From assembly GCA_008692225.1 (NCBI GenBank), contig VICG01000004.1:3081001-3145000 (forward strand): a DNA stretch of 64,000 nt. Reading direction: 5' to 3'. A model generated the notes under the pieces. The model did not search any database, had not been told where the DNA came from, and saw only the letters and a list, made by a program, of their open reading frames with translations. Position 1 is the first letter of the stretch. Each line of letters opens with the position of its first letter. The position numbers and the translations under genes were made by a program. This document shows positions 43,818-57,387 of the stretch, piece by piece. Source of the DNA: Monilinia fructicola. Lineage: Eukaryota; Ascomycota; Leotiomycetes; Helotiales; Sclerotiniaceae.

Positions 43818-46800
43818 CTTAAGTAATGATTCACTGGTGATCCATATTGTGGAGTGTTATCGGAGAGTACTAGCAGTGATGCTTGTTTTTAATATTGTGG
43901 GAGAGAAGGAGCGAGATGGTATTTCCATATCCATCTTTTGTCCTTTGCCTCCTCGCCTAGGAGTAATAGGAGTGACGGGAACCCGATGTTTGTGCTGACT
44001 CAATTTCAAATCTAGCTTCATGGTTCTAGCTTCCCCGACTTGCGAACTTAAGCGAGAGGAAGTGGATGTATGTCTTCTGAATTGCTGGCTTTATCATTGG
44101 TTTTAGCCGTATGCGAAGTACAAATATTCTTGAAGTGTTTGTATATTAATCCCTGGAGACTGCAATTATATTCTGTTTGAGCTTGTGGGAATGGGATGAA
44201 AATGTTACTACAGAGTTGTGTGGGAGGCCTAGGTAGAAGTGAATCAAGTGATTATAGACAAGAGTTCTCCTGTGGTCATGTGTGGGTAATTGCAATAGTG
44301 AATGTACTTTTGTGGGCGAGAAGGGTCCAAGAGAACACACGCGAAAGAATCCTGATAGTCATTGACCATTGTTATGCCCATCACTTCATCTGACTTTACC
44401 ATTCATCTATTGCTATATCTTAATATCTATCTGAATCCAGTCTCAGCTCCTTCAGCCTACTTAGCATTTGCTCCATGACCACTTAGCTAATCTTCGCATT
44501 GGTTTCTATAAGCGATTGAGCCTTTCGATGCTTCAGCGAGATGTCCATTGAGTCGGACAAAAATGGCTTCGAATCGGTGGGCTATTGATTCTTCTTCGGG
44601 GGTCGTGGTGTTTATGTTTGGTTGTAGCATTGCAAGAACGTGATGAAGGTTTGACAAACTCTCGTGTAATGTTATGTGCTAGTTCATCGAAATATATGAT
44701 TATTTAAATTATTTCCCAACTTGGGCGTGGTGAATGGCGAGGACGGATTAGGAGCTTTGATTTGAGTAGGGACTGAGGTAGGGAGGATTCATGACCAGAC
44801 AGAATCATTCTCTTGGTGTTAATTTGAAGATTTTCGGATACAGTTAGTTGGTCACCTGTCTACTTTTTGTGTATCTCCCATAAGGCATGGGTAATTGCCA
44901 TGGTATTTGTAAAGCAGTGGACAGGAGTACGTGAGGATAACCGAGAAATCTAATTCAACATGCTTGATTGCATTGATCGGCTATGCTTTACACATCACAC
45001 CTAGACCAGATTTGAAAAGGTATATCTCCATTGAAGATTTGAAGCACATCATCCATCTCTTATTGTCATACAATCTTAAATACTTGACACGCGGAAGATT
45101 TGCTATTTTGTTTCTGATGCATATCACTCCTGTGATATGAAGAATCTCAGGATCCTACGATACTGCCCTTTTGTAGGATATCTACATATCGTTCCATCTA
45201 ACAATGTGTATCGACTCTGCTTGTTCGATTAAAACCTTCAATCCTAAATTCTTAGATTTGATTGCACGTATGATTATGGGTCTAAACAAAGACTATAGTA
45301 CTCATATAGCATGTTTAAAATCCAGGTGTTCTGTTTCTAGGTAGTTGACGAAAACGATACAGAACGAACTTGATTCAAGAATCATCTTCTTTTTTCAAGT
45401 AATCCTAACTCATGATTCAGGGTTAATTTATCCAGCTCGAAGAGACAGAGTTAGAATTTAAAGTGAATCTAGAATTCTAGAGAATCTTTCGTATCTCTGT
45501 GCTTTAAATATGGCTGCATAATCATTGATTGGTTCTGCTGGATTTCTGTGCGGGCCCGGGGATGATCGAGCAATTGCAAATATTCCCTTCTGGATTTTTT
45601 GGGGGGAGAGAGAGGGGGGTAAGGGGGTTGGCGGAGTAGTAGCAGTAGTAGTAGTAGCAGCAGTAGCAGCAACAGCAGTAGTAGTATTTTTCGTTGTTTT
45701 ATTGTTGTTGTTGTCGTTGGAAAGGGATGGGTTTTAGATTGATACTGATTTTTGCTGTTGTTTTTTCATAATTAATCCTATCACTTATCTCTCTCACTAA
45801 TACCTCTCACTAATACCTCTCATGTTTCGTCTCATTGTCAAACTTTTATAGAATACCTACCATGCAGATAATCAAAACAAGAATTAGTCCCTAGTATTAC
45901 AACTCCAGGTAATTCTAGTGTGACGTGGATTTACCTTTCGAGCAAGTGTACGTCCATAGCCGAGTTCCAGTGATTTGTAAATATTTCGGTAAATATCTCT
46001 CGCCTTGATTTCTCGTCAGCAACAACCTTATAAGTTGTTCACTTAACAACTGGACCAGTATGAAGGGTATAGGGAGGGGATAATCGAATCCGCAAATCTG
46101 TAAAGGGGTGAAGGTCTTATCGCTTATTATAAGCTTGGCTTACAATTGACTGCAAGAATTCTAACATCAATCATAGATATTTCTATTGCTTTGAATTTCA
46201 GATATTTCCCACCGGTGGCTTGTTTATCCATCATAGACGGTTCGCCCCTTTTTGAAAATTCTCTCATGTTCCCGGATTCTTTTCTCCACACCATATAAGT
46301 TTCCGCTGGCATATCTCCCTTAACCGCCAAAGAGTTGGCCATTCCTCAATTTTCATCCTGTCATCGCTTTCAAGAAATAATGGTGAATATCATATATCAT
46401 GACAACGAGCTCAGGCTAATAGCCATAGCTAGTGATGCATTAAATACGTAGTAGCCTCCAACTTCTCACCAACAGACTCTTCACCACTACGAATTCCGAT
46501 CAAAAAACTACCTATCAGACGACTAATCGTAGCAAATCATCTATACGGTCTTTCACCTTCGAAACTTGGATAATAGAGACGAAAGTCAACCTCCGAGGCA
46601 CATGCACATTTTCACGGTGTTCAAGCCTTGGGGTCATCCAGCGGATCTCACAGATTTAAGGGCAGGCTTAGAGTGCGCTCTACACTATACGGAGCAAGTT
46701 CCTTGCTATTGTCTTCGCTTTTGAGTGGTGGGCGTATCATCTGTTTGATGGTTTTATGGTATCGCTTAGCTATGGGTAGTATCTGAAAACTAGTTGTGGG

Positions 46801-49800
46801 CGTTTCCTGGGGATGGTGAGGTGGATGATTGATCATTATAGGTGTTTGGTGAATGTTATCTGTAATGATCTTGGGGGTCGATGTATATTGAGGTTGAAAA
46901 GTGAGTAGTGAGAGGTTAGTCAAACACTTAATACTTGTTTTAAGGCTATTCAAAAAATAGTCAGTAACATTGCCATTTTATTTAAGTGAAAAGTAATGTT
47001 ATAGGGAAATGGATCGAATTTCCTTTGTGAAAAGTGCTGGCTTCAACCAATTATTCTATCAATTAGATGTGTTATATTCATTCATCTTTAAGCGCCAGGT
47101 TAATCATATTGGTAAAAGGGTATCTGATTTCGAACAAGATCCACAGCCCAAAAAATATGGCCATAACAACTGATATGAATAATTAAGATGAGAGTTTTAA
47201 GCGAGCCTCATCGTTCCACGATACAAGAAGTTATTCCATAACAACCTGAGTTCTTGAAAGAACGCACTTGAAGCTAATTAGCTGTCACACCTTCTATGCA
47301 ATCCCCTGGTATCCTGTCCATTGCTTAAGTCTGGAGCGGCTTATGACAATCCGGGGAGTGATCTCTAGTTGTCGTCTCATGATCAATCAATCATTACTGT
47401 CATTAACCTTGGCTCATCAACATGCTACCTCCACGCATTATACGAGCAAATTCTGCCAGAAGAGTATTCAAAGTCAAACATAACATAACTGCAATAACCA
47501 CAACTACGATTGCACAACGGTTCAGCTATTTTCTGCCAGTTCTGCTTGAAGTTTCTCTATCTTATTCGACTTGCAAATGAGAGCTCATGGTAAAATGTCG
47601 GACTTATATGTTCCTCCCTCACTCGAAGTGCAGGTTTTTCCAAACAGTTCTGTCGTTTGATTGGAGTTGTCTACCTGGGTACACGTAGATGACTCCGGTA
47701 TGCCCCGAGCACTGTCTTCTGTATAGCTTATACAAACAACACTGCACATATAACCCTTCATAAGGAAATGGTTGAGGTTGTCGGTTTGATTGGATCTAAC
47801 CCTTTCTTTCCTCGTTGTTTGATGAGAAAAAGAGAGTCTCAACTTACGTCGTTTATGCTCCTCTACTTCATCATATACTGATTAAACGGCAGTGAGTTTC
47901 GATACTGGCTTGAAACTCAGAACATAATTGCTGAAGAACTCAAGACCAATTCTAAGATTACATATCCTAGATTTAGTAGATAGAATATATAATACACTGC
48001 ACCCAACGGGAGTACGGATAATCGAGGGAAATCACAAATGTAAACACCTGAGACCGTTGAAGCATATTGATGGGAAACAAGTATACTACTATGTATACTT
48101 CAATGAATTTTCATTCGCCGCCATTGATCACCTTTGATATACTATCACCAACGCGTGCCTGTCTTCACTATCATCTTGAAGACGATGGCAAAACTCCGCC
48201 AAACTTTGAGCCCGCAGACCAAACTCATCACTCATCCAGATCCCTCAAATTTTCCCAAATTAGGGAAGATCCAATTGATAGTCGAACCAATCTTTGCCCT
48301 CTTCTTGGAAAAATACTTGGTTCAGGTCCAAATTCAAGTTAAATATAACCTTTTCATATGCATTTACGTTTACCCCAAGACTACTAGTGGACGGAAATAG
48401 AGATGAGAGACCACGGAGTTGATTCGGCGATTCCAAGTCATCCAACAGCTTATTTTAATATCTCCCCCATGTGTGAGTGTAAAACGAAGATAATCCTTAG
48501 AATTCGACATCAACCATCATGCTATACACGATGTATCAGTTGAGGATTATATGAAAACCGAAGTTTTCCTATCATAGGTCTTGTTCCATGGCGGGGCGTG
48601 TAAATTTGATTTTGAACACTTCATCAAGATGTTGCAGGTAGTCACTACACCATTATTGTTGTCGATCTCAGAATAGTCGGAATGCCACCACTTCTTAAAC
48701 GAGCCTTCCACGTTGTCATGTATCTTTGCTGGCTACTCGCTCGAAGTCTCAGATACATCCCAATATATTGAGCACAGATAGATCTCATACAGCCATGATG
48801 GTTGTGATTGTCGGGCAATTATCTATTGCCTCTTCTTGATTGATTCTATCGAAACTATTCATCCCTATCTACTCAGATAAATTGAAACTCCTCTAAACCC
48901 TTGTCGCACCTTCAACTCCCTCATATAGACCATGAGACTAGATGGCTACTAGCCCAAGATTATTCCCTTGGATCGATCTTGCATTTGGAAATGGATGGAA
49001 TATCCAGGAGACTATATAAATCAACAGCATTTCAATCGTACTCCACGCACCCGATCAACATTACCGAACCAACAAAAGTTAGGGTTTCTTCTCGATAAAG
49101 CTGTTAGCTTTCGAAAGACGAGACTAGAATTCGATGTAGTATAGCCGTATAGGAAGCATGAATTACATTGTCCCTGAAACTCTGCGCTGAGGTTTCTAAA
49201 CCGATATTGTCCGTTAAGGTTTCCAGCCTAAATGCACAGAATTGTATTGATCCGTAACCTTTGGCAAAACTCCAGATATCAAAATATCGACTACTTTTTT
49301 TATACGACCGTGCCTGATCTCAACAGAATAATCTCTGCTCGCCAACCTCTTGTTAGTGACAACTTATTATTGTTTCCTCGTGCACTTGAATTTTTGAGAG
49401 TATCATTCGGAGCTCGGCGGTAGTTTCCTCGTTTCGAAATTTATAGACTTCAATTTATAGACTCCATTTAGGCACTCCCTCTCACGAAGTAGCGGGACCC
49501 CGCTTTCCATCTTTCCAATCACACGGTAATATATAGTGATACGAGTATTAATGATTGTGAACAGCATCAGATCATGACCTTATCTGCTATACCATGACGG
49601 AGGGGTTTATATCCCGGAAGATGAAAGTCCTCCTTCACTCGAATTTTGCGAACAAGGATAGAAAACGGTTAACATCGATGTCCATGCAGTATTTCCATCT
49701 CGTCACAATAGACAAATGAGAAATTCCTGAACTATTTTCCTTTCGAAATTTAGCAGAGAGCTAGATAGTATCAGCGGGTATCAACCAACGCATTGCGTCA

Positions 49801-50228
49801 ACAGGGTTTCCACTATCGTTTTCCCTCGACTTCGCGATCAACTTGTTACACTTGTGGTGGATTATATCATATGCTACAACCACAAAGAAGATTCCTACAC
49901 TAGTTATGCAACCATTCGTACCAACCATGAAATAGTTCCCCAGATTGAGTATCCGCCAAGTAATCACTTCATGGTGTAAATTTCAATTTGTAGGCAAGAA
50001 TAGATGGAAGTAGATGAGGGCGTGAGCACTAATGAATGTAATGAGAGGATTTGGTATCTGGTATTTATTTCTATTGGAAAGACACCCCACTGGGTACAGT
50101 TCCCGCAAAAATCAATTTAATTAATGGCTTCAAGTCAAAATAGAGAGTAGACGGGAGGTGTGACGAAATCTTTGGCGATAGGCGTACAAAATACTACGGC
50201 TAATTTTCTCGCCTTATCGTCTACAAAC
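43818..50228. other. 6.4-kb gene-poor region of normal composition
   Basis: No recognisable gene, although GC content is ordinary. It includes a GTA/GCA triplet tract (45630-45690) and a minus-strand frame at 46342-46127 (MANSLAVKGDMPAETYMVW, 71 codons) with coding-like composition but no known motif. A minus frame at 49967-49761 has one hydrophobic stretch (TSVGIFFVVVAYDII). Short protein-like pieces without continuity suggest decayed genes, but this cannot be shown by eye. Confidence 0.35.
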
Positions 50229-51299
50229 TCAGACTCCTTGGATATTATTCGCTAAAGATTCTTCCAAGCTTGTGAACCCAGGACGACCAAAATCTCTCCG
50301 AAGTAATTCTGCAGCCCTTTCGTTAGCCACCTTTGATAAATCATTGATGCTATCATCGTGGAAGTCATCCATAATTTTTGCATCTGGTCGAAGTTTGCGG
50401 AAGGTCCTTAGCAAAATGTTATTGTTGAATGGCTCGGCAAAAGCAAATAATCTTTCATTCTGCACATCCGTGTTGATCAGAGCCGAAACATGAAGGCGCG
50501 CTGTATCTTGCACATCTACGAAATGTTGAGGGGGTAGATGTAGGAGCCCAGAGTTATCTCCTTGGTAAAGTCTTCGGACCAGGGCGCCAGTAGAGCCACG
50601 TTGTGTTGGGTCCAAAATCAGGCCCATATTTGTGTCTGGAATGACAGAATTCGCCACAAAGCCTGGTTTCTTTTCCTTGACAAACCTCCATACTGCTTTC
50701 TCAACTTCAGCCTTACTAGCCCCATAGACGGCCCATGCTCTCGAGGGTTCGTATGGAGGTGGGGCATGGGCTGCTTTGATATCGTCCTCATTCCATGTAT
50801 TTTCATCGATATAGTGTTCCTGGTTGGGTTTCGGACGGGTTGCAGCCATGGAAGAAGATGTGATGACAAAGCGTTTGACACTCGATTCCGAGGCTGCAGA
50901 CTTGAGAAGGCCATTCACTCCCGCAAGGCATTCTGGGATAACCTGAATAAAGAACCAAGGTTAGTCATATACTGCCATTTGAATGAACATATGCTTACCT
51001 CGTTTGGATTTGGCGAGAAGGACATGTTTGATGCTACATGTGCAATTCCAGAGATCCCCTTCACGGCTTCATCAAAAGCTCCATCATCAGCCATATTTGG
51101 CACAACTATGGTTTTCGACGCGATTCTTTCCATACTGTTGCTCCCATTGGTCGACCAAGTTCTTTACTTTGGAAGCATCTCTTACGGTGCCTCTCACTCG
51201 ATACCCAGCTTTCAAAAGTTGATCAGCTACGTGGGATCCAATGTAGCCATTGAAACCAGTAACTAGGACTATTGAATCTTTGGGAATTGCAGGAGACAT
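50229..51299 (-). CDS. NADPH-dependent aldehyde/ketone reductase, GRE2-like (frame break)
   Basis: An extended short-chain dehydrogenase of the dihydroflavonol-reductase/GRE2 group, reducing aldehydes or ketones with NADPH. Exons are 51299-50999 and 50942-50229 (intron 56 nt, TGACTAACC branch). The Rossmann motif TGFNGYIG is at residues 14-21, followed by GTVRD as in NADPH-binding members. The catalytic triad is visible: Ser in VITSSS (about 128-131), then Tyr173 and Lys177 of YGASK. HFVDVQDTARLHV is the usual substrate-side helix. The frame slips at the T-run 51112-51115: NRVE should continue TIVVPNMADDGAFDEAV, one base fewer. Corrected length 337 residues, typical of the family. Upstream to 52841 there is no gene other than a short (ATC)n at 52635-52657. 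Confidence 0.88.
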
Positions 51300-52841
51300 A
51301 ATGGTGAAAGATAGCAGTGCGAAGGCTGATTATAGTGTGAAATTCGAACGGGCTATATATATGTTTTTCAGGAGGTATTGGACCAGAGGTCAAGTTCAAA
51401 CGCGTATTATCCAAAACTGGAGTGAAACTGATAAAATAAGTAGGCTAAAGGTCAGCAGTACCTGGTAGATTAGCAATCATCCTTCTAAGATTATAAAGCA
51501 TTCCGACTGCCATCCTACTGCCATCAGTCATTTGGTGACTGTTCTCCTTCTGACCGAGCGTGCATGATACTTTATAAGACTATATGTTTATAGTGAGTAT
51601 CCTTAGCACTATATGAAAGATCTGAGTCTCCAGATTCCTGTTAGGGTCGAGCTCTACGGAGTCAGAAATCGTGGCTAGATCATTGAACTTGTATTGTTTT
51701 CAATGGATTGACGATGTTAGGCATTGAATATGGCGGATGCGATTATTGGGTCTATAGCGTCATGATAATAGCTTTGATAATAGCTTTGTAGCTTTGATAG
51801 CTTTGATAACAACTAAACCTTCTCCACATCTCCAATCCCAACCCCTTTTTATCATGATCACGTGAAGGAAGGACGGTCTGGAATAGATCAAAGTTAACCT
51901 TCCAAGGTTGTTACTTGCATCGCTATCCTTCATCCCTTCGAATTATTGCCAATATAAGAAAAAGAAAATATGGTCCTCAATCGACGATATATATATTCAC
52001 AGTTAGCTTCGATTCCTCTAGTTCTAACGAAGTGTCTTCATTCAGCTTAACGTTACACTTCAACAACAATACATTTCATTGATCATGACCAAATTTTCAA
52101 CCAGATTATAAGATTGAACGGAGAAATACTGTGAGTAGTTTCAATATAAAACGAGTTCTTTTAAGCTAGCTCTTCTAATCTTATAGTTCTATCTATATTG
52201 AAATATGTTAAGCATCAGATATAATCGATGCAGCCATTGCGTTAATATAGCCTCACAATCGTAGCTTCTGTATGAATTTGATCATTTTCATACCCAATCT
52301 ACATTTAAGGTCTAAAGCCCCCTTTCAAAGACTTTCGAATAAGGATAAGTTAGGGAAGTCTGATACTACCAATCAACGGACAGTTCAATGTTGAACTGGA
52401 ACTAGGACCGTCAAGATGTTTATCCGAGTTGATACGAGCTTTTGAACTTTGGGAACTTTCACAACCAATCATGGAAGTATATATAATCATGATCAGTCAC
52501 CAATTATTAGTCGTCATCAATATTAAAGTCATCGTTTGAATTTGAGAATAATGATTCTCTTAGAGGTCCGTTTAGATAGCGGCTGATCAGAGAAGAGAAT
52601 TACTCAGCGATTTTATATTCCACCATGACACTTATCATCATCATCATCATCATCATCGAGTCTCTCGTGATCTTGAACTGCACACAATAAGGTGGAAGTC
52701 ACGATGGCTATTTCTGCACGGTAAAATGGCAGTTACGGCTGAAAAGGCAGGAGCAATATGGAATCCCTTCTGTATGGGCGTCTCCGTGTTGATCGTTGCA
52801 TTCCTTTTCATTTCTTCAAAACCACAACTCAGCTGCAAAAA

Positions 52842-54417
52842 ATGGCATCTCTAAATGTCCCCGCGTCGAAAGGCCATAGGAAATCCGTTGGTTTAAGACC
52901 GCCCAAAAAGCATGGTGAATCCTCAGCCGCAATCACGTCCACTGGCCCCAGAAAATCAGTTGGTTTGAGACCGCCTCTGAAGCATGCAATTCAAGTATCT
53001 TTCTCAAAACTGCCGGATGAAACGATTCTTGCCAGGCAAAGATCTCGTGTCGAGAGTGGATCTCCTGCACACAGCAGTGAGGAAGATCAACTTATTCCTG
53101 CTTTTGAGGTCAATCACTTAGGATTTAGAGTCACAACTGGTATTGCTCCAGAGGGCGAGAGTGGTCGAACAGGATTGAGCCCCATTAAATGTATTCAAAT
53201 ATGCTGGAAATCTTCAAGTGGTGCCTCACAAGCTGTTAATTTTCTCTGGCCCATTGTCCCCATTGCAATCGTCGTTACATATGCTCGGGAAGAATGGCAC
53301 ACAGTTATCTTCATCCTCAATTATCTATCCATGATTCCTTCTGCCAACCTTATTGGTTTTGCTGGTCAAGAATTGTCGCGTAAGTTGGATAAGGTATTTG
53401 GTATCTTGTTAGAGACCACCCTGGGATCTGTCGTCGAGATTGTGATGTTCATGGTACTCCTTACCAGACGGCAATTCCAAGTCATGCAAGCCGCCATCAT
53501 GGGCTCTATATTGGCTACCCAGTTATTGTGTCTGGGTATGTGCTTCTTTGTGGGAGGATTAACACATGAGGAACAAGAGTTTGATGAAGAAATCAGTGAG
53601 GTTGGAAGTGATTTACTCCTGCAAGCGTATGTATTATTCCAGATATTATTTAGGATATCGTCTGACCCTCATCATTAGTGGACTTGGTCTTATTGTACCT
53701 GCAGCATTCAACATGGCTGTTAAGAGCGCCAATTCCGAACCCGATCCTCTTGTACTCGCAGATTCCGTCCTACATATTTCACGAATGACTTCCATCCTTC
53801 TTATCATTTCGTATGCTATATACGTATACTTTCAAATGCGCTCTCACCAATCTATATACGACGCCATTTTTGAGGCTGATGAACAGAAACAGGAGGACTA
53901 CGAAGAAGACCTCCTGAAAGAGAAGTTGACATTCACCGAATGTGTGGTGGCATTGGCAGTTGCAATTAGCATGGTTACATTCACTGCCATCAGACTTGTT
54001 GAAAGCATTGAGTTCATCGTTGATGAAGATGGTATTTCGGACAGCTTTGTTGGCTTGATCTTGGTTCCGCTTGTGGAGAAATTCGCCGAACATCTGACGG
54101 CTATTGATGAAGCTCATGACAATTCAATGAACCTAGCTCTTTCACACGTTCTAGGAGCTACCATCCAGACGGCCCTCTTCAACGCTCCGCTCGTTGTCAT
54201 TATTGGCTGGATCGTTGATATCCCCATGGATTTGAACTTCGACCTCTTCAATATCGTTATTTTAATTCTGTCTATATTGGTGGTTGGAAACTTTTTGAAA
54301 GATTGTAGATCCAATTATTTGGAAGGTGCTCTTTGTGTGCTTGTGTACATCAATATTGCTGTGGCAGCTTTCTATTATCCAAATCCACCAAAAGTAGTTT
54401 CACCACCACGTGCGTGA
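52842..54417 (+). CDS. Divergent CAX-type Ca2+/H+ exchanger
   Basis: A membrane antiporter of the cation/Ca2+ exchanger superfamily, probably vacuolar. Exons are 52842-53626 and 53679-54417 (intron 52 nt, CTGAC branch), 507 residues. The start at 52842 is preferred over 52758 because the upstream residues look like leader. The N-terminal tail has a duplicated RKSVGLRPP motif. About eleven membrane segments follow, split by an acidic loop (EADEQKQEDYEEDLLKEK). The two alpha-repeats are recognisable but altered: LETTLGSVVEIVMF stands where GNAVE is usual, and PLVEKFAEHLTAIDEAHDN where GNAAEH is usual. The two Glu remain, but Asn and Gly are lost. Transport ability is therefore uncertain. Frame intact. 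Confidence 0.85.
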
Positions 54418-55845
54418 AGTGGTCGAAATATAGATGGGCGACACTTTTCAAGAACATCCAGCGTGTTAGAATTATCGGAAAATTTGTGGTTTCTTTGGTG
54501 GAAATTATCAGTTACCTATGATGCTGGAGATTTGACTTGTACCACTTGGAATTTTGCTCATACTATGTTTATATAAAGTTAAGCTGGACAGCGGACACAC
54601 ATATCTTATTATACTTGCAAAAGAGCACTTGCTAGTCTGTTTTGGTAGATCTATAGAAGAATGAAAACTGTCTTCTAATAAGCCCGTGAGTGCGGCGCAT
54701 AGTATATGTCATGTAATTGTGAGATATCTTTCGTTGAAAGCGCGGATGTGATGTCGTTAATCTTAGCAGTTTCCATGGGACGAAAGTCCAAAAAAGTGTG
54801 AACAGCCGTACATAGGGTAAATTGGTTCACCTAAGCTCATGAGAAGGAGTAGTACTACATGATCTTGATGAGGTCTTCATCGAAAATTTGATGGCTAAAG
54901 CCATGGCAAACTAATTATATTCCTTTGACTGTCCATATCATCCAAATTATCTTGCGCATAAACCTAATGGTTCTACTTCGATTGTCTCTGTAACCACCAC
55001 GGTATCCTCCACAGTGAGATTGACCGCCGGCATTTACCAAAATATTCAGAGTTCGTGGAACTTATCTTTATGCCTTGGCTAACCTTTGCAGCAGAAATAT
55101 GCTTCATACCACACCTCCCAAACTGTTCGAACCATTGTTAATCATATGCCATGCCTAAGGGGTTGTAACTTGAAACACCTTTTCGACAGCCCCGAGAACC
55201 TCTTGATTGGTTTTACTGCTAACAAATGGCATGGTAAGACCTGTGTGTTCTGAAATGTCCAGCAGGATCAATAGCAAACCCAAACCACAAAATAAACCAA
55301 AGTGACTTAGGCAAATGCCATAGAATACGCCGAGATCAGAAAACCAAACTATAGAGATTCCAGGTCGAGAAATCTCATTTGAGGAGATTAAACCCTTACC
55401 GCGCGCTAAAATGCCTCATTCGCCGAGAAGATTTTCTTAAGTTTTAGGGTCCGAGGCTACAAAACACAACTTGTGCTATTTTTCATGAGCTCCAGCTTCC
55501 GCTCCCTTAGTGCCGTGAGGTTTAGCAAACCGCTATCCGTTCTGGGCTGACTATTAGCGTGCAAAGTTGCACATTGTAACACCTTGATGACAAGACACCC
55601 ACACTCTTTTCGCATCACACAGGTCTTGTTGATAATATATACTGATTATTGCCCCTCTCATGCTCCTCATCATTATTCCGGTCCCATTCTCGCCCCTTTC
55701 TTGGTAACTGGATCATCGAATACGGAAGTATTCACCGAATAAACACCGACTATGTTTGGCACAGCATGATGGAGAAGCCTCTGCTCCTACTACACGACGA
55801 TTCTTCCTTCTAAGTGCCATGCCAACTTGTTTTTGCTAAAACACG
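54418..55845. other. Intergenic, no gene seen
   Basis: 1.4 kb of ordinary composition between convergent genes. Nothing protein-like was found on either strand. Confidence 0.5.
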
Positions 55846-57387
55846 CTATCTAAAGCGCCCATAAGATTGGGAGCCGCCTTCATCATTGTCTTTGAAGCAT
55901 GGATCAGGAGCATACCAGATGTAATATCCAGCATTCGGCATGTTTTGATCCACATAAAGCTTGAAGCTTTTCATTGCCGACTCGCTCTGACTACGAATGG
56001 ACGAAAATGCCAATTCGACGATTTTGTTTCCATCCCACTGGATCCATTCCTTACTGGTGATGAGATCGAATTCAAATTTGCTTTTGAAGAATTCTACAAG
56101 TGCTTGCACCGAAAAGTCTTTGGCCGGACCTTTTATTCGGACAACCCTTGATCTTTTCTCGTATCGACCTTCTGCCGGTAACACTTTGACCCTATTCCAT
56201 AGAACTCTAATCCTTTGACCGCGAATATAAAGGCCACGCCCAAACCTGGCGTCATGATAAAAGCTATCAGCCGCCTCACGTGTCAGAAAGGCAAGGTCGG
56301 CAGCGGCGTGAGTGAAAACACCTTCAATTGGGGGTATGTAGTTGAAGGAAAATACCTTGCCATGGGTCACAATGGCAAAGATTTCAGAGTAACTTGCTTC
56401 CGGAGGAATGCTATGAATGCGCACTGAACAGTTCTCATCATCGAGACACATTGCATTCCGGAGGTTGAACTTTGTGAGCTCGCCTTTGTACTTTGGATTG
56501 ATATCAATGCCAACTTCAGCCGCTTTACGAGCCATCTCGGGGCTGGGTAAACGACTCTCGCCTTTGAGGATTGCAGATGGGATGAACTCCAATTTCGAAC
56601 TGTTCATTTCCTCATCTCTCAGAGATCTGTTCAAGGCAAAATTTTCTCTTGATGCCATTGCAGATAAATCCTGTTCACAAAGGATACCTGCCATGCTACG
56701 GAGCCGGATGGATGGTATAGATTCACCCAAACTGAGGTGTTGAAATTGATTATGATCAAGTACCGGAGTTGTAATCCCAGTTGATGAGGTCGATGCAAAA
56801 GATGATGTTAAACTGGGTGGTGAAGACGCAGAAAAATTTCGCATATGGAATGTTGCGGACGGAAGAGACTCACATTGATCTTGAATCCCGATATTGAGAT
56901 CGAGGGGTCGAGTGATTATGTCTCGGAGTCCAGATGTAAGGCATTTACGAGAAATCGATGCAGACGTATCACTAGTGCTGGAAGCGTCAATCAAAGTGGA
57001 GGAGGACTTTAGAATACTGCGTGTTTGGCTATCTCTCTGCATCCTACGATTTGAGACAGATTGGGATTTGTGCTGCTCGAGACTGTTTTCCTGGTATTCA
57101 ACCCCGTTATGAATACCGGAAATTTCACATGAATCGAAGGTGGTCTTTTCTGTATCCAATCAACAGTCAGTGATTGGGAGCGAGAATTTGGCAACAATAC
57201 GCACTGCTTTGATTCTCCTCATACTTAGAAAGAACACCAATTCCGATTTCAGTATTTCGTGTTGGGTTTGATATTTTGCTGGAAAGAGCGCCCTTTGGTC
57301 GTTACAAAAGTGCTGCTGTTGATGATTTCGAATTTCTTGCTTTGCACGATTGAGACAGAGCTCCCAAGAACTTTGTTGAGAAGCCAT
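55846..57387 (-). CDS. Double RRM-like protein, paralogue A
   Basis: Exons are 57387-57225 and 57149-55846 (intron 75 nt, donor GTATGA, branch CACTGAC), 488 residues with frame intact. The start is at MASQQSSWELCLNRAKQ. The first half is Ser/Thr-rich and disordered. It has the family signature INPKYKGELT, then an RRM-like module: NCSVRIHSIPPEASYSEIF, THGKVFSF, AADLAFLTREAADSFY and GQRIRVLWNR. A second module begins SRVVRIKGP, continues LVEFFKSKFEFDLI and VELAFSSIRSQSESAM, and ends IWYAPDPC. Both follow a beta-alpha-beta-beta-alpha-beta order, but classic RNP1/RNP2 aromatics are weak, so RNA binding is only inferred. It is closely related in plan to the two genes that follow upstream on the same strand. 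Confidence 0.75.

Noticed and set aside
49761..49967. Possible relic of a major-facilitator transporter
   Set aside because: One hydrophobic segment followed by a charged loop is suggestive, but neighbouring frames on either side show no further membrane segments.
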